NCBI GenBank assembly: GCA_046350555.1
Contig: JAXMAF010000009.1
Coordinates: forward strand, 1 to 64,000
Origin: JAXMAF01 sp046350555
GTDB taxonomy: Bacteria; Planctomycetota; Phycisphaerae; Phycisphaerales; SM1A02
Length of the DNA stretch: 64,000 nt
Reading direction: 5' to 3'
Below are positions 44,784 to 54,194 of this stretch, one piece after another (position 1 is the first letter of the stretch; the number at the start of each line of letters is the position of its first letter). The translations under genes were made by a program, and so were the position numbers. A model generated the notes under the pieces. That model was not told where the DNA came from and did no database searches. It saw only the letters and a program-made list of their open reading frames with translations.

Positions 44784-46871
44784 CTATTCCGGCGACCACA
44801 CGGCGAGCGAGTCGACGAGCGCGACGAGGGCCATCGCCTGGGCGGCGACCGGCTGGGTCGAGTCCCATGTCGCCTCGCGAATGCCACCGACCACCGTCTC
44901 GGGCCGGCGGTAGAGCTCGTTCATCGGGGGACGGACCGCCAATTGAAGGATGAACCGGCACGCGTCGCGCTGCCGCGCCGCGAGCGGAACGCGGGCCGGT
45001 GCGGGCGTCATCTCGGGATCGGCGAGCATGGCCGCGAGGCCGGCGATCGGACGAAGCGACTGGGCGGTGACGTTGGGCGAGCCATCGGAGCCGCCGACCG
45101 CCGAAGCACCCGCTCCCGCGAGGGCGAAGCCCCCGCGCAGGTCGGCGTCCTCGCGATCGAGCGCCACGTCGCCCCGGCCAGCCTGCGACGCCAAGACTTG
45201 GTCGCGAAGGTCCAGCAGCGCCGACCGTGGACGCGGTGCGGTTCCGACTGGATTGGTCGCGGCGAGATCTCGCTCGACCCACACGATCCAGGGAAGGAGC
45301 GAGACGCGCATCGGTGGCGACACGCCGCGCCACGCGGCATCGGCGGCGATCGCGGCCCGCGCACGAAACGCGCTGGCGTCGCGCACCGAGGATGTCGTGC
45401 CCGAAGCGGCCGAGGCGGCCGTCGCGGGGGCCGGCGCCGGAGGCGCCCCCGCTGCCGAACCAGCCGTCGGGAGCGATGCGCCGCCGGCAGCCGTCGCGGC
45501 GGAGGCTCGCGCCGCGCGGGCCAGTGCGCACGCCAGCAGCGCCTGCGACTGCGCCGAGAGCGGCTTGCCGTCGGTGTCGATGAATCCGTCGCGCTCGCTG
45601 AATCCCTCGTTCACGCGGGCGAGCGCCCACTCGAGCATCTGCGCGAGCCATGGCGGCCGTCCATCGGCCGGAAGCTCGAGGATCGCCAGCGCCGCCGCCG
45701 CCGCCGCGCGGCGGTCGCCGAAGGCGTCGCCGCCCGATCCAACGACCGCGGTCGAGGTCTCCGTCGAGAGCGCCTCGAGCACCTGAAGGACGGTGCGACG
45801 CGTCTCGGCGACGAACGCATCGCCCTCGGCGCGCGACGAGGCGGCGGGGTCGCGCGACGCGCCGGCCGACCCGTTCGCATCCGTTCCCGACGTCGTCGCC
45901 GCACCCGGCGAGACGTTCTGCGTCAGGTGCAACAGCGCAAAGCAGCAGAGCGCCTGCTCGAAGGCGGGCGCAATCGGCGGGCGCCGTTCGTCGCTCACCG
46001 AGCGGTAGTCGCCCAGGAAGCCGCGCGGTGGCGCGTCGGCGCTGGGCCGATAGACGGCGCGCACCAGGCGTCGCGCCGTCGCGGCGACGAGATCGGTGAG
46101 CGCCGCGCGCGTCACGGCGGAGTCCGCGACGAGCTCGTCGTTGCGAATGAGCGCCACCGGCGGCGCGCCGGGCTGGAACTGGACGAGCCGCACGGTCTCG
46201 ACCCGATAGAGCGCCACGTCGGCGACCTTCTTCAGGTCGGCGAGGTCGTTCGCCTGAAGTCCGACATCCGCCGCCAGCGCCGCGAAGGTGGCGACGGGAT
46301 TGTCGGCCGTGTTCGCCGCAAGCAGGCGACCGGGATACGCCAGCGCCCAGCGGTCGCCGCGGCGGATCGCCAGGCCGTCGACACCCGGGCGCACGCGGCG
46401 CGCCGCATCGACGACCGTCTTGCCCAGGAGGGGCGTCGGTTCACCGGCCAGCTCGAGCTCCAGCGTCAGGCGAGGGCCCGCGTTCTCGCCACTCTTCTCG
46501 ATGGCGCTGCGCATCGTCGCGAGGGCCTCGCCCATCGCCCGCCCCATCGCGCGGCGCAGCGCCAATCCATCCGCGGGGTTCACGTCCGCTCGTCCGACGA
46601 CCGCGCCCGCGGCCCGAAGGACGACCGAAACGCCCGAGGTCGATGGCAGCGGCACGGCCGCGGCGGCGTCGCTTTCGCGGGGAAGTCCGAACTGATCGAG
46701 CCAGCCGCGCGCGACCATCCACGCGCTGACGCACGCCTCGACGGGTGGCGCCGACGGCGACGCGCTCCGCTCGGCCGATTGGGCAGCCTGCGGCGCCGCC
46801 AGCACCGCGGGCGGGAGTGTCGAAGCCGCGACCGCCAGCGCCGAGGCGACCAACGCGAGGCTGCGATTCAT
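44784..46871 (-). CDS. Large exported protein of unknown function
   Basis: A 695-residue protein with a signal peptide (ALVASALAVAASTLPPAVLA). I do not recognise the family. The first 200 residues include GVSVVLRAAGAVVGRADVNP and AGEPTPLLGKTVVDAARRVR; the middle has RLVRAVYRPSADAPPRGFLG, followed by many Ala-rich helices. Around residues 430-560 lies LEWALARVNEGFSERDGFID then GKPLSAQSQALLACALARAA, the helix-turn-helix rhythm seen in alpha/alpha-barrel proteins. The end is NELYRRPETVVGGIREATWD and ALVALVDSLAVWSPE. This could be a barrel of the six-hairpin type, but this is a guess. It lies upstream of the STN-like trio on the same strand with a 160-base gap. Confidence 0.6.
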   Translation of the reverse strand: MNRSLALVASALAVAASTLPPAVLAAPQAAQSAERSASPSAPPVEACVSAWMVARGWLDQFGLPRESDAAAAVPLPSTSGVSVVLRAAGAVVGRADVNPADGLALRRAMGRAMGEALATMRSAIEKSGENAGPRLTLELELAGEPTPLLGKTVVDAARRVRPGVDGLAIRRGDRWALAYPGRLLAANTADNPVATFAALAADVGLQANDLADLKKVADVALYRVETVRLVQFQPGAPPVALIRNDELVADSAVTRAALTDLVAATARRLVRAVYRPSADAPPRGFLGDYRSVSDERRPPIAPAFEQALCCFALLHLTQNVSPGAATTSGTDANGSAGASRDPAASSRAEGDAFVAETRRTVLQVLEALSTETSTAVVGSGGDAFGDRRAAAAAALAILELPADGRPPWLAQMLEWALARVNEGFSERDGFIDTDGKPLSAQSQALLACALARAARASAATAAGGASLPTAGSAAGAPPAPAPATAASAASGTTSSVRDASAFRARAAIAADAAWRGVSPPMRVSLLPWIVWVERDLAATNPVGTAPRPRSALLDLRDQVLASQAGRGDVALDREDADLRGGFALAGAGASAVGGSDGSPNVTAQSLRPIAGLAAMLADPEMTPAPARVPLAARQRDACRFILQLAVRPPMNELYRRPETVVGGIREATWDSTQPVAAQAMALVALVDSLAVWSPE

Positions 46872-46965
46872 CGATGAATGGTACCGACGACCTCCGTCGT
46901 TCGTGGCACCCCTCGTCGCGTCCATCTTCACGGCGCGGTCGGCGAAGGACGGACGAGCGGCTCGA

Positions 46966-48423
46966 TCAGTTGGTCCATGCGCCGAGAAGCATGCCCAGGT
47001 CCGTCCCGTCGACCACGCCATCGTCGTTGAAGTCGCCGATCGTGTCGCACCCGCCTCCGGCCGTTCCCCCCTGGCCCCACGCGCCCAGCAGCAGTCCCAG
47101 ATCCGCGCCGTCGATCACGCCGTCGTCGTTGAGGTCGCACGGGCACGCGGGCGCGAACGTCAGGAGAGCGTCGACGAGCACCTTCGCCAAGGTGCGCTGT
47201 CCGTCGAAGGTGAGATGGGCGCCGTCGAACAGGAAGCTGGTGTCGTTGGGCCCCCAGCCGAGGTCCTCCTCGGTGATCCGCCGAAGGTTGATGGCGACGA
47301 TCGCGGGATCCTGCTCGGCGAGCGCCACCATCGCGCCCGGATACTCGTCGAACGCCGGGGGCGCGGCTGGAAAGTACATGTCGCCGCAGATGATCACCGG
47401 AAACGACGGATCGCCCATCGCATCCCGCAGCCACGCGATGAGCGCGGCGACATCGGCCTGGAACTGCGCGGCGCTGTGGCCGAACGCGGCGTCGTTGACG
47501 CCGTAGTGCAGCATCGCCGCGTGCACGCCGAGAGCCTTGAGCATCGGCCCGGAGTTCGCGTGGGCCGCGAGGATCGATCCGGCCACATAGCCACCGTGCG
47601 AGAAGGACTGGACGACCGCGCCGCGATGGTTGTTGGCGTCGACGAAGCGCAAGCCGATGATGTCCGTGCTGTCGACGAGGCTGGTGCCCCACACCTCGAC
47701 CTGCATGTAGGGAAGGCCGTTGAAGACCAGCGGCGGCGTCAGGCCCGACTTGATCGCGAGCGTCGGATCCGAGAGGCCCAGCACCAGCGTGCCCGAGCCG
47801 GTCGGCGGGTCGAAGTAGTTCGTGCCCGCGGTTGGGCTCGGCAGCGAGCGCCACTGGATCTCGCCACTCGCCGGTTTCGTCGCCGCGAAGACCTCGGCCT
47901 GGACGGTGCAGCCGACGTTGAAGTAGGGTTGGATCGGCAGGAGCGGGTCATAGGTGAGCGAGCCGTCGTACACGAGCTGCGACAGGCTGCCATACCACTG
48001 CGTGGACGCCGACTTCGCGCGGTGCGCAAGCACGGCGATCGATGGCAGGATGCTCGAGGGCGGGATGGACGGCCAGACGCCGTTCGGCGGCGCGATGCCG
48101 TTCGCCCAGAGCCAGTCGGCCGCGGGCGAGCCGCCACCCACGTTGGTGTTGGACATCAGGATCGACTCGCCCGCGTGACCGTAGTGCTCGAAGAGGCGGT
48201 AGTTGATGTTGGGGATGTAGACCGAGCCGGCGCCGCCCGGCGAAGTCTCCTGCGAGTCGCCCAGCAGCGCGATGCGCAGGATGTCGGTGTGCCCCTGGTC
48301 GAGCAGCGCGGCGAAGCGGTCCGGATCGGTGGTGAAGACCCGTGGCGTGTCGAGATAGCCCGTGAACTGGGCGGCGGCTGGCGCCGCGAGAAGCGCGGCA
48401 AGCGCGAACGAATGAATGTGCAT
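46966..48423 (-). CDS. Secreted SGNH/GDSL-type hydrolase with paired dockerin-like loops
   Basis: A 485-residue exported protein (signal IHSFALAALLAAPAAAQF). The hydrolase signature is split as usual: block I ILRIALLGDSQ with the nucleophile Ser, a later LHYGVNDAAFG (block III Asn), and FLFDGAHLTFDGQRT near the end (block V Asp-x-x-His). Between the first two is a long beta-rich insertion (VQAEVFAATKP, GSGTLVLGLSDPT). The C-terminus carries two dockerin-like loops, CDLNDDGVIDGADLGLLLGA and GDFNDDGVVDGTDLGMLLGA. Probably an esterase or sugar deacetylase acting outside the cell. The last loop shares its form with three other loci in the window. Confidence 0.85.
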   Translation of the reverse strand: MHIHSFALAALLAAPAAAQFTGYLDTPRVFTTDPDRFAALLDQGHTDILRIALLGDSQETSPGGAGSVYIPNINYRLFEHYGHAGESILMSNTNVGGGSPAADWLWANGIAPPNGVWPSIPPSSILPSIAVLAHRAKSASTQWYGSLSQLVYDGSLTYDPLLPIQPYFNVGCTVQAEVFAATKPASGEIQWRSLPSPTAGTNYFDPPTGSGTLVLGLSDPTLAIKSGLTPPLVFNGLPYMQVEVWGTSLVDSTDIIGLRFVDANNHRGAVVQSFSHGGYVAGSILAAHANSGPMLKALGVHAAMLHYGVNDAAFGHSAAQFQADVAALIAWLRDAMGDPSFPVIICGDMYFPAAPPAFDEYPGAMVALAEQDPAIVAINLRRITEEDLGWGPNDTSFLFDGAHLTFDGQRTLAKVLVDALLTFAPACPCDLNDDGVIDGADLGLLLGAWGQGGTAGGGCDTIGDFNDDGVVDGTDLGMLLGAWTN

Positions 48424-48611
48424 GGATGGATCGTGAGGAGCGGTTCGGGCGCGGCGGCGGTCGCCTGATCGACGCGATTCGCACCACGTCGGAACCCCTC
48501 CCGCAGCGGGACGGTCCAGCGGTGTCGAGTCGCGCCCTTCGGATCACCGACTCGACGGGCCGCGCCTTCCCGACGAGCGAGCTTGGAATTCCAACCGAAA
48601 GCCGGAGGAAA

Positions 48612-51113
48612 TCAAGGACCCGTCGGACGGATTCCGCGCGGAGCGCACGAATCCGTCGCCCCCACGATCACGCGAGCGTCCAGCGCCACCGCGCCGCGCC
48701 GCGTCAGGAGCAACGGATTCGCCTCGACCTCGACGATGCCGTCCATCGTGCTCGGCAGCGCCGCAATCCGCCCAAGAACGTCGATGAGCGCGCGCACGTC
48801 GAGCGCCGGACGACCACGGAATCCCTGAAGCAACGGCCACAGCCGGAGCGAGCGAAGGGGCGCCACCGCCTCGTCGTCGTCCAGCGGCGGGATCAGGACC
48901 GCGCGGTCGGCGAGCAGCTCGGCCATCACGCCGCCTGCGCCGACCATGACCACCGGCCCGAAGGTCGGATCCCGTTTCGCACCGACGATGAGCTCGACGC
49001 CGTCCGGATCCGAGACCATCGGCTGGACGCAGACCCCTTCGATCGCCGCGTCCGGACGCAAGCGCCGCGCCGACTCGACGATCCGGTCGTACGCCGCGCC
49101 AACCTCGGCGTCGCCGCGGAGGCGCAGGGCGACGCCGGCGACGTCGCTCTTGTGCGTGATCCCGGGCGAGACGATCTTCATCGCGACCGGTCCGGGCACC
49201 TTCGCCGCCGCGGCGATCGCCTCGCTGCGCGTCCGGGCCAGCACGGTCGGCGCGACATCGATGCCACACGCCGCGAGCAGCGCCTTCGACGCCGGCTCGG
49301 TCAGCGTCTCGACACGCTTCGGACGTTCCGCGCTCGGTTCCGCGCGTCGGGCATCGTCGGCCGCCGCATCGTGGGAAGTGCGCGGCACGTGCACACGCGC
49401 ATCCCGCGCCGCCTTGATCTTGTGCGCCGCGGCGGCGGCGAGGGCGCGCGACACATGAACGAACGCCCTCACCGCCTCCTCGGGCGTCCCGAAGACGGGC
49501 AGGCGCGCTTGGTGAAGCACGCGAACGCCCTCGCGGACGGCCGCGCCACCCATCCATGCGGCCATCACGAGCTTGGGTCCGTCGCCGGTGCGGCGCGCGA
49601 GGCGCGCATCGGTCCCCTCCGACACCGGCGCACTCGATCGGGGCCGTGATAGCTCGGATTCGCCCGCAGGCGCGGCACTCGGCGCGCCAGCGCCATCGCA
49701 CGCCTCCGCCGCCTCCGCCGCCGCCACCACCTCGCGCGCGGCCTGCGAGGCATCGACGGTCTTCTGCGGCGTGAGGATCACCAGCATCGCATCGACCGCG
49801 TCGTCGGCCAGCACCAGCCGGGTCGCGTCGCCGAATCGCCGGGCGGGCGAATCGCCGATGATGTCCACCGGATTGCCGTGCGACCAGTGCGGCGGCAGGA
49901 CCCGCGACAACCCTTCGATCGTCTCGGCGCCCAGCGTCGCGAGCGTGCCGCGCCGCTCCATCAGCGCGTCGGTGGCGACCACGCCCGGGCCGCCCGCGTT
50001 GGTCACGATCGCCAGGCGATCGCCGCGCGGACGTCGCGGCGCGCCGAGCAGCTCGATGGCGCCGCGGATCTCTCCGATGTCGCCGACGCGCACGATTCCC
50101 GCCTTCCGCAGCGCCGCGTCGTAGACCGCGTCCTCGCCGGCCATCGCGCCGGTGTGCGTCGAGGCGGCCCTGGCCGATTCGGGGGAGCGCCCCGCCTTGT
50201 AGGCGATGATCGGCTTCGGGCAGCGCTGCGCCGCGTCGATGAAGCGAACGCCGTCGCGGATCGATTCGATGTACAGGACGATCGAGCCCGTCGCCGGATC
50301 CGCCGCGGCGTGATCGATGAGATCGGCGAAGTCGACATCGACCATGTTGCCGGTCGAGACGAAGCGCGAGAAGCCGATCCGCTCGTCGATCGCCCAGTCG
50401 AGCATCGCCGTGCACAGCGCCCCGGACTGCGAGATGAAGGCGACGCTGCCGGCCGGCGGCATCCCCTGCGCGAAGCTGGCGCTGAGTCCCGTGCCCGGCA
50501 CGAGGATGCCCAGGCAGTTCGGGCCGATGATCCGCATCGCGGACGCCGCTGGCGGCGCGGTCCGCGGCGCGTCGTTCGAGGCGGCACGCGCCGCCCGACC
50601 CGGCGCGACCCGACACGACGCCAGGCGCCCCTCCAGCGCGGCGCCCGCCGGACCCGATTCGCGAAAGCCGGCCGAGATGACAAGCGCCGCGCCGACGCCG
50701 GCCGCGGCGCACTGCGCCACGATCTCCGGCACGCTCTCGGCGCGCGTGCAGACCACCGCCAGGTCGACGGGCCGCGGAACGTCGGCGACGTCCCGAAAGC
50801 AGCGGCAGCCCATGACGCTTTCCCGCCCGGGATTGACCGCGAAGATCGTGCGCTGCGGCGGCCCCGCGACGAGGTTCGCCATCACCGCGCCACCCACGCT
50901 GCCGGCCCGGTCCGTCGCACCGATCACGACGACCGTTCGCGGGGCGAACGCGGCGTCGAGGCCGGTTCGTCCCGACTCGCCGTCGGCTTGATGCGCCACC
51001 GGCGCGGCGCCCGGGCCAACGGTCTTGCTCGTCGTCACGGTCGCTGCTCCGCCCGACGGCTCGACCGGCGCGCCGCGCCCGTCCGCGTGTGCGCGGGCCA
51101 CACGCTCGCGCAC
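48612..51113 (-). CDS. Acetyl/acyl-CoA synthetase, ADP-forming (fused subunits)
   Basis: An 833-residue enzyme that converts acyl-CoA, ADP and phosphate to acid, CoA and ATP. The alpha half has a CoA-binding Rossmann domain (VVVIGATDRAGSVGGAVMAN), MRIIGPNCLGILVPG, SVAFISQSGALCTAMLDWA and the phospho-histidine region ASTHTGAMAGEDAVYDAA. The beta half is an ATP-grasp domain (VAMKIVSPGITHKSDVAGVA, QPMVSDPDGVELIVGAKRD, VEVEANPLLL). A linker of about 120 Ala/Arg-rich residues joins them. The GTG at 51113 starts four bases after the prepilin-like gene's stop; a second GTG at 51038 is also possible. No GNAT domain is fused, so a protein acetyltransferase role is unlikely. Confidence 0.9.
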   Translation of the reverse strand: MRERVARAHADGRGAPVEPSGGAATVTTSKTVGPGAAPVAHQADGESGRTGLDAAFAPRTVVVIGATDRAGSVGGAVMANLVAGPPQRTIFAVNPGRESVMGCRCFRDVADVPRPVDLAVVCTRAESVPEIVAQCAAAGVGAALVISAGFRESGPAGAALEGRLASCRVAPGRAARAASNDAPRTAPPAASAMRIIGPNCLGILVPGTGLSASFAQGMPPAGSVAFISQSGALCTAMLDWAIDERIGFSRFVSTGNMVDVDFADLIDHAAADPATGSIVLYIESIRDGVRFIDAAQRCPKPIIAYKAGRSPESARAASTHTGAMAGEDAVYDAALRKAGIVRVGDIGEIRGAIELLGAPRRPRGDRLAIVTNAGGPGVVATDALMERRGTLATLGAETIEGLSRVLPPHWSHGNPVDIIGDSPARRFGDATRLVLADDAVDAMLVILTPQKTVDASQAAREVVAAAEAAEACDGAGAPSAAPAGESELSRPRSSAPVSEGTDARLARRTGDGPKLVMAAWMGGAAVREGVRVLHQARLPVFGTPEEAVRAFVHVSRALAAAAAHKIKAARDARVHVPRTSHDAAADDARRAEPSAERPKRVETLTEPASKALLAACGIDVAPTVLARTRSEAIAAAAKVPGPVAMKIVSPGITHKSDVAGVALRLRGDAEVGAAYDRIVESARRLRPDAAIEGVCVQPMVSDPDGVELIVGAKRDPTFGPVVMVGAGGVMAELLADRAVLIPPLDDDEAVAPLRSLRLWPLLQGFRGRPALDVRALIDVLGRIAALPSTMDGIVEVEANPLLLTRRGAVALDARVIVGATDSCAPRGIRPTGP

Positions 51114-51117
51114 GGCG

Positions 51118-52236
51118 TCACTTCACGCCCACCACGTCCCGTCCAAGGATCCCGTTCACCGTGATGATGTGGAAGCTCGTGTCGACGACGAAGTCGTACG
51201 ACTGGGGGATGTAGTAGCCGTTCGTGCCCAGCGGCGTGTCGCGGCTCCAGAGTCCCGCGCCGTCGGAGCCGGCCGCGGACTTGGCCCGTCCGTCGGCGTC
51301 CATCGCGTCGCCGCAGCCGACGACCTGCACGTGCCCGTCGAAGAAGAGCGTGACCGGGGACGACTTGAATCCGTGATTGAAGAACCAGGGCGTGTAGGTG
51401 CCGCTGAAGTTGTTGTTGATCTCGCCCGTCGGCTTCTGCTGGAGCCAGTTGTGCTCGAGCATGCGCGTCTTGAGGTCGGGGTATTGCGCCGCGCCCGCGG
51501 GCGGCGACTTGTAGCCCGCCGGCAGGGTGTCGGGATTGGTGTAGTACTTGCCGGTCGTGGCGTTCTTGCTGAGCACCTCGGGGTTCCACATCGCCGCGGG
51601 CGAGCAGCAGTACGTGGAGTTCCACAGCCCGGGGATGTTGCCGGTGTTGTCCGGCGGGATGATCGTGAACGTGTCGGGCAGCGCGAAGTACTTCTCGGCG
51701 CCGGCGAGAATGACCGAGTCCTTCGGCGCGTAGAAGACGGGGTCGTAGAAGCGCCCGTTCACGTAGGTGTTGAACGACTCGACGTTGACCAGGCGGAACG
51801 CGCCATACAGGTTGCTGGGCGTGAACTGCATCGGCTGGTAGACGGGCCAGTTGCCGCAGTTCTCCGGGTAGCCTCCGCAACCGAGGAAATAGCCCCAGAT
51901 CGTCGGCACCGTGTCGGCGTCCCAGCCGAGGATCATCTGCGGCGGGCAGCCGGCGTTGGTGATGTAGTTCTGGCACGGGTTCCCACCGCCGGCGTAGAGC
52001 CCCGCGTCGTCGGGCACCGCGGACCACTGCTTGTCGGTCCAGTCCGCCGAGTAGGCCGCGTGCGCCGCGGACAGGTTGCGCATGTTCCCGAGCGACTGCG
52101 TCGTCTGCGCCGCGTCGCGCGCCTTCCCGATGGCCGGCAGCAGGATGCCGACCAGGAGCGCGATGATCGAGATCACGACCAGGAGCTCCACGATCGTGAA
52201 CCCGCCCTTCCCCACGTCGATCTTGCGATTGCTCAT
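51118..52236 (-). CDS. Prepilin-like / type II pseudopilin protein, planctomycete type
   Basis: A 372-residue protein with a class III (type IV pilin) leader: KGGFTIVELLVVISIIALLV, where processing would follow the Gly before Phe-Thr and Glu5 is present. After the N-terminal helix comes IGKARDAAQTTQSLGNMRNL, then a globular domain with cysteines (CGGYPENCGNW, STYCCSP) and near the end LFFDGHVQVVGCGDAMDADG, similar to the FADGS motif of planctomycete prepilin-like (DUF1559-type) proteins. It should be cleaved by a prepilin peptidase and assembled in an envelope secretion or pilus system. A ribosome-binding site AAGGGGAA precedes the ATG. It runs directly into the acyl-CoA synthetase gene, so both may share a transcript. 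Confidence 0.88.
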   Translation of the reverse strand: MSNRKIDVGKGGFTIVELLVVISIIALLVGILLPAIGKARDAAQTTQSLGNMRNLSAAHAAYSADWTDKQWSAVPDDAGLYAGGGNPCQNYITNAGCPPQMILGWDADTVPTIWGYFLGCGGYPENCGNWPVYQPMQFTPSNLYGAFRLVNVESFNTYVNGRFYDPVFYAPKDSVILAGAEKYFALPDTFTIIPPDNTGNIPGLWNSTYCCSPAAMWNPEVLSKNATTGKYYTNPDTLPAGYKSPPAGAAQYPDLKTRMLEHNWLQQKPTGEINNNFSGTYTPWFFNHGFKSSPVTLFFDGHVQVVGCGDAMDADGRAKSAAGSDGAGLWSRDTPLGTNGYYIPQSYDFVVDTSFHIITVNGILGRDVVGVK

Positions 52237-53029
52237 CGAAGGTTCCCCTTTCCGTCTCCGTCGGCTTCCGCCGCGAGACGCACCGCTCCCTGCACTGTAC
52301 CGAGCGGCGAGGTGGGTGCAAGGGTCCAGGCGTCGCCCGATCTCGGGCCCGGGCCGCTGCCGGGCCGACCGAACGGGGGCCGGGGCGGTCGGCGCCGTCC
52401 GTGCCTTCCGCGCGTTCCTCGCCGACCGCACGCCTCGCCCCCGGTTTGCGCCGCCCGCGCCGTGCGCGCCCTTGGCGCCTTCCGCGATGTCCGCGATGTC
52501 CGCGCCGTCCGCGCCTCCCGCGATATCCGCGCCATCGACACCTTGCGCGAGACCATCGCTTCGGCCGCGCCACCACGAGGTGCGGCGCTCCGCCGCTGCG
52601 CATCCCCGATTGGACTCCGGCCCGCGCCGAACGCTCGGCGACGACGCACGTCGATTTCTGGACACCCACGAACCATCCTCGTGTCGTCGAGCGCGTCTTG
52701 TCTTGGCGGGTCGTGGAAGCTTCCTGCCTTGGACGGAGGCTGCGCGTCTACGAGTAACAAGGAAGGCGAGAAGGCCGCAGACGCAAGGAGAAGAATCACG
52801 CCAACTTCCCACCCCCTGGCACCTTGTAAGCCATGATCCAGAACGCGCGCACACGGCATAGACCCTATGATGCCGCGTCCGCCCGGTTTGCGGATTGCAC
52901 AGCCCAGGGAGACTTCCAAGCCGGGACGCTGTGCTGACGGCGGCAGGGAGGGGATGTCATATGCTGACCAGTCTAATTACCTTGGGCGGACAGCCCACAC
53001 CACGCCATCGCCTTGCGATTGGAGCGATC
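52237..53029. other. 793-base intergenic region, entry into lower-GC accessory DNA
   Basis: No gene could be supported on either strand. The left half is very GC-rich; at 52480-52539 it holds a degenerate nine-base tandem repeat of the TCCGCGATG type (about six units). The right half, from about 52760, drops in GC and precedes the first small accessory gene. A TATGAT box near 52865 is a possible -10 element, but with no clear -35. Confidence 0.5.
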
Positions 53030-53602
53030 ATGGAATGGCCTCGACCTGGCGACCGCCTGTTCACCTTCGACAAGGACTGGCACAACAACGCTTGCGTTGA
53101 CTCCCATGGATCGCTTTCGAGTTACGGCTCCAGCTACAAGGCCGCAGCCGACGCTCTCGTCGAGGCCGTGACAGAACGCAAAGCGTTCCTTGACGAGATG
53201 ATCGGTCCGATCGTCTTTCTGTACCGGCAGTACATCGAGCTACGGCTCAAGGAACTCGTGTTCCTCTGCCGCAGACTCGAGCGCCTTGATACAGCGTTCC
53301 CCCACCATCACAATCTGAGCACTCTGTGGGACGAGGCTAAGCGGCTGCTCGACTCACACTACAGCGGCACGACTCCGCCGGAGATGCACAATCTTGACGG
53401 GTGCATTCAGGACTTCGACGTCCACGACCCGCAGTCATTCGCATTTCGATACCCGTGGGACAAGAAGGGCGGCCGATCGCTTCAGGCGCTTCGTCACATC
53501 AACATTCGGCACCTCCACGAAGTCATGGCTCGGGTCGGTTCATTTCTCGATTGCATCAGCGGCGATCTGTCCGATCGTTTGGATGCTCGCGACTCCTCGT
53601 GA
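53030..53602 (+). CDS. Hypothetical protein, cassette-like, helical (HEPN-like pattern)
   Basis: A 190-residue protein with a good ribosome-binding site (GGAGCGATC before ATG 53030). It starts MEWPRPGDRLFTFDKDWHNN and contains a long helical stretch FLDEMIGPIVFLYRQYIELR then LKELVFLCRRLE. The FLYRxYIELxLKEL pattern is seen in many unnamed proteins of mobile regions and resembles HEPN helices, but the RxxxxH nuclease motif is not convincingly present. Later parts are HHHNLSTLWDEAKRLLDSHY and NIRHLHEVMARVGSFLDC. The GC content is lower than the surroundings. Twelve bases after the stop an attC-like site begins, which suggests an integron gene cassette. Function unknown. Confidence 0.6.
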   Translation: MEWPRPGDRLFTFDKDWHNNACVDSHGSLSSYGSSYKAAADALVEAVTERKAFLDEMIGPIVFLYRQYIELRLKELVFLCRRLERLDTAFPHHHNLSTLWDEAKRLLDSHYSGTTPPEMHNLDGCIQDFDVHDPQSFAFRYPWDKKGGRSLQALRHINIRHLHEVMARVGSFLDCISGDLSDRLDARDSS

Positions 53603-53613
53603 GCGTCAATGCC

Positions 53614-53713
53614 GCCCAACTCCGCGTTGCAGCCGACGTGCTACCGCGCCGGCGCGCGGTGCGAAGCGGTTGCCTGCGGCGCGGCGGCCCGTGGCTGAAC
53701 GCCGCAGTTCGGC
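53614..53713 (+). other. Integron attC-like recombination site
   Basis: Outer boxes GCCCAAC (53614-53620) and GTTCGGC (53707-53713) match RYYYAAC and nearly GTTRRRY and pair at six of seven positions. Inner boxes GTTGCAGC (53626-53633) and GCTGAAC (53694-53700) pair except for one unpaired base in the left arm. That is the extrahelical base which orients attC sites for the integrase. The spacers (5 and 6 bases) and the following GCCGACG-like start of the terminal structure are also typical. The next gene begins 14 bases after the right box, the usual spacing in gene cassettes. No integrase gene is in the window. Confidence 0.7.
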
Positions 53714-53726
53714 GGAGGAGTGACGG

Positions 53727-54194
53727 ATGGCGAAGCGCATCGATTACGTCCGTGTTGCCCCCGACGCCGTCAAGGCGTTGTCGGCGACCCGCCCATACCT
53801 CGCGGCCTCGGCCATCGAGCCGCGGCTGCGAGCACTCGTCGAGTTGCGGGTGTCCCAGATCAATGGATGTGCTTACTGCGTGGACCTCCACTCTCACGAG
53901 GCTCGCCGGGCCGGTGAGGCACAGCAGCGACTGGACTGTCTCCCCGTGTGGCGGGAGACGCCCTTCTTCGCCGACCGCGAGCGGGCCGCCTTGGCATGGG
54001 CCGAGTCGGTCACTCTGGTGCCCCAGACCGGCGTGCCCGACGCGGTGTTCGAGGACGCTCGGCGTCACTTCTCCGAGAAGGACTTGGTGGATCTCACGCT
54101 GGTGATTGCGTCGATGAACGCCTGGAACCGCATTGCCATCAGCTTCCGTCAAGCGCCATCGCACCGGGCAGCCAGTTATGCGCCTCCCAGTTGA
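53727..54194 (+). CDS. Carboxymuconolactone decarboxylase/AhpD-like protein
   Basis: A 155-residue all-helical protein of the CMD/AhpD group. The redox signature is QINGCAYCVDLHSHEARRAG, with the CxxC pair and the downstream His, near residues 45-65. Then follow ERLDCL-type text and ERAALAWAESVTLVPQTGVP; the family usually ends around NAWNRIAISF. Here about twelve further residues follow, the last six and the stop (SYAPPS) being encoded by the left end of repeat copy 5. Proteins of this type often act as peroxidase or alkylhydroperoxidase partners. A strong ribosome-binding site GGAGGAG precedes the ATG. It follows the attC-like site, so it may be a captured cassette whose own attC was lost. 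Confidence 0.87.
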   Translation: MAKRIDYVRVAPDAVKALSATRPYLAASAIEPRLRALVELRVSQINGCAYCVDLHSHEARRAGEAQQRLDCLPVWRETPFFADRERAALAWAESVTLVPQTGVPDAVFEDARRHFSEKDLVDLTLVIASMNAWNRIAISFRQAPSHRAASYAPPS

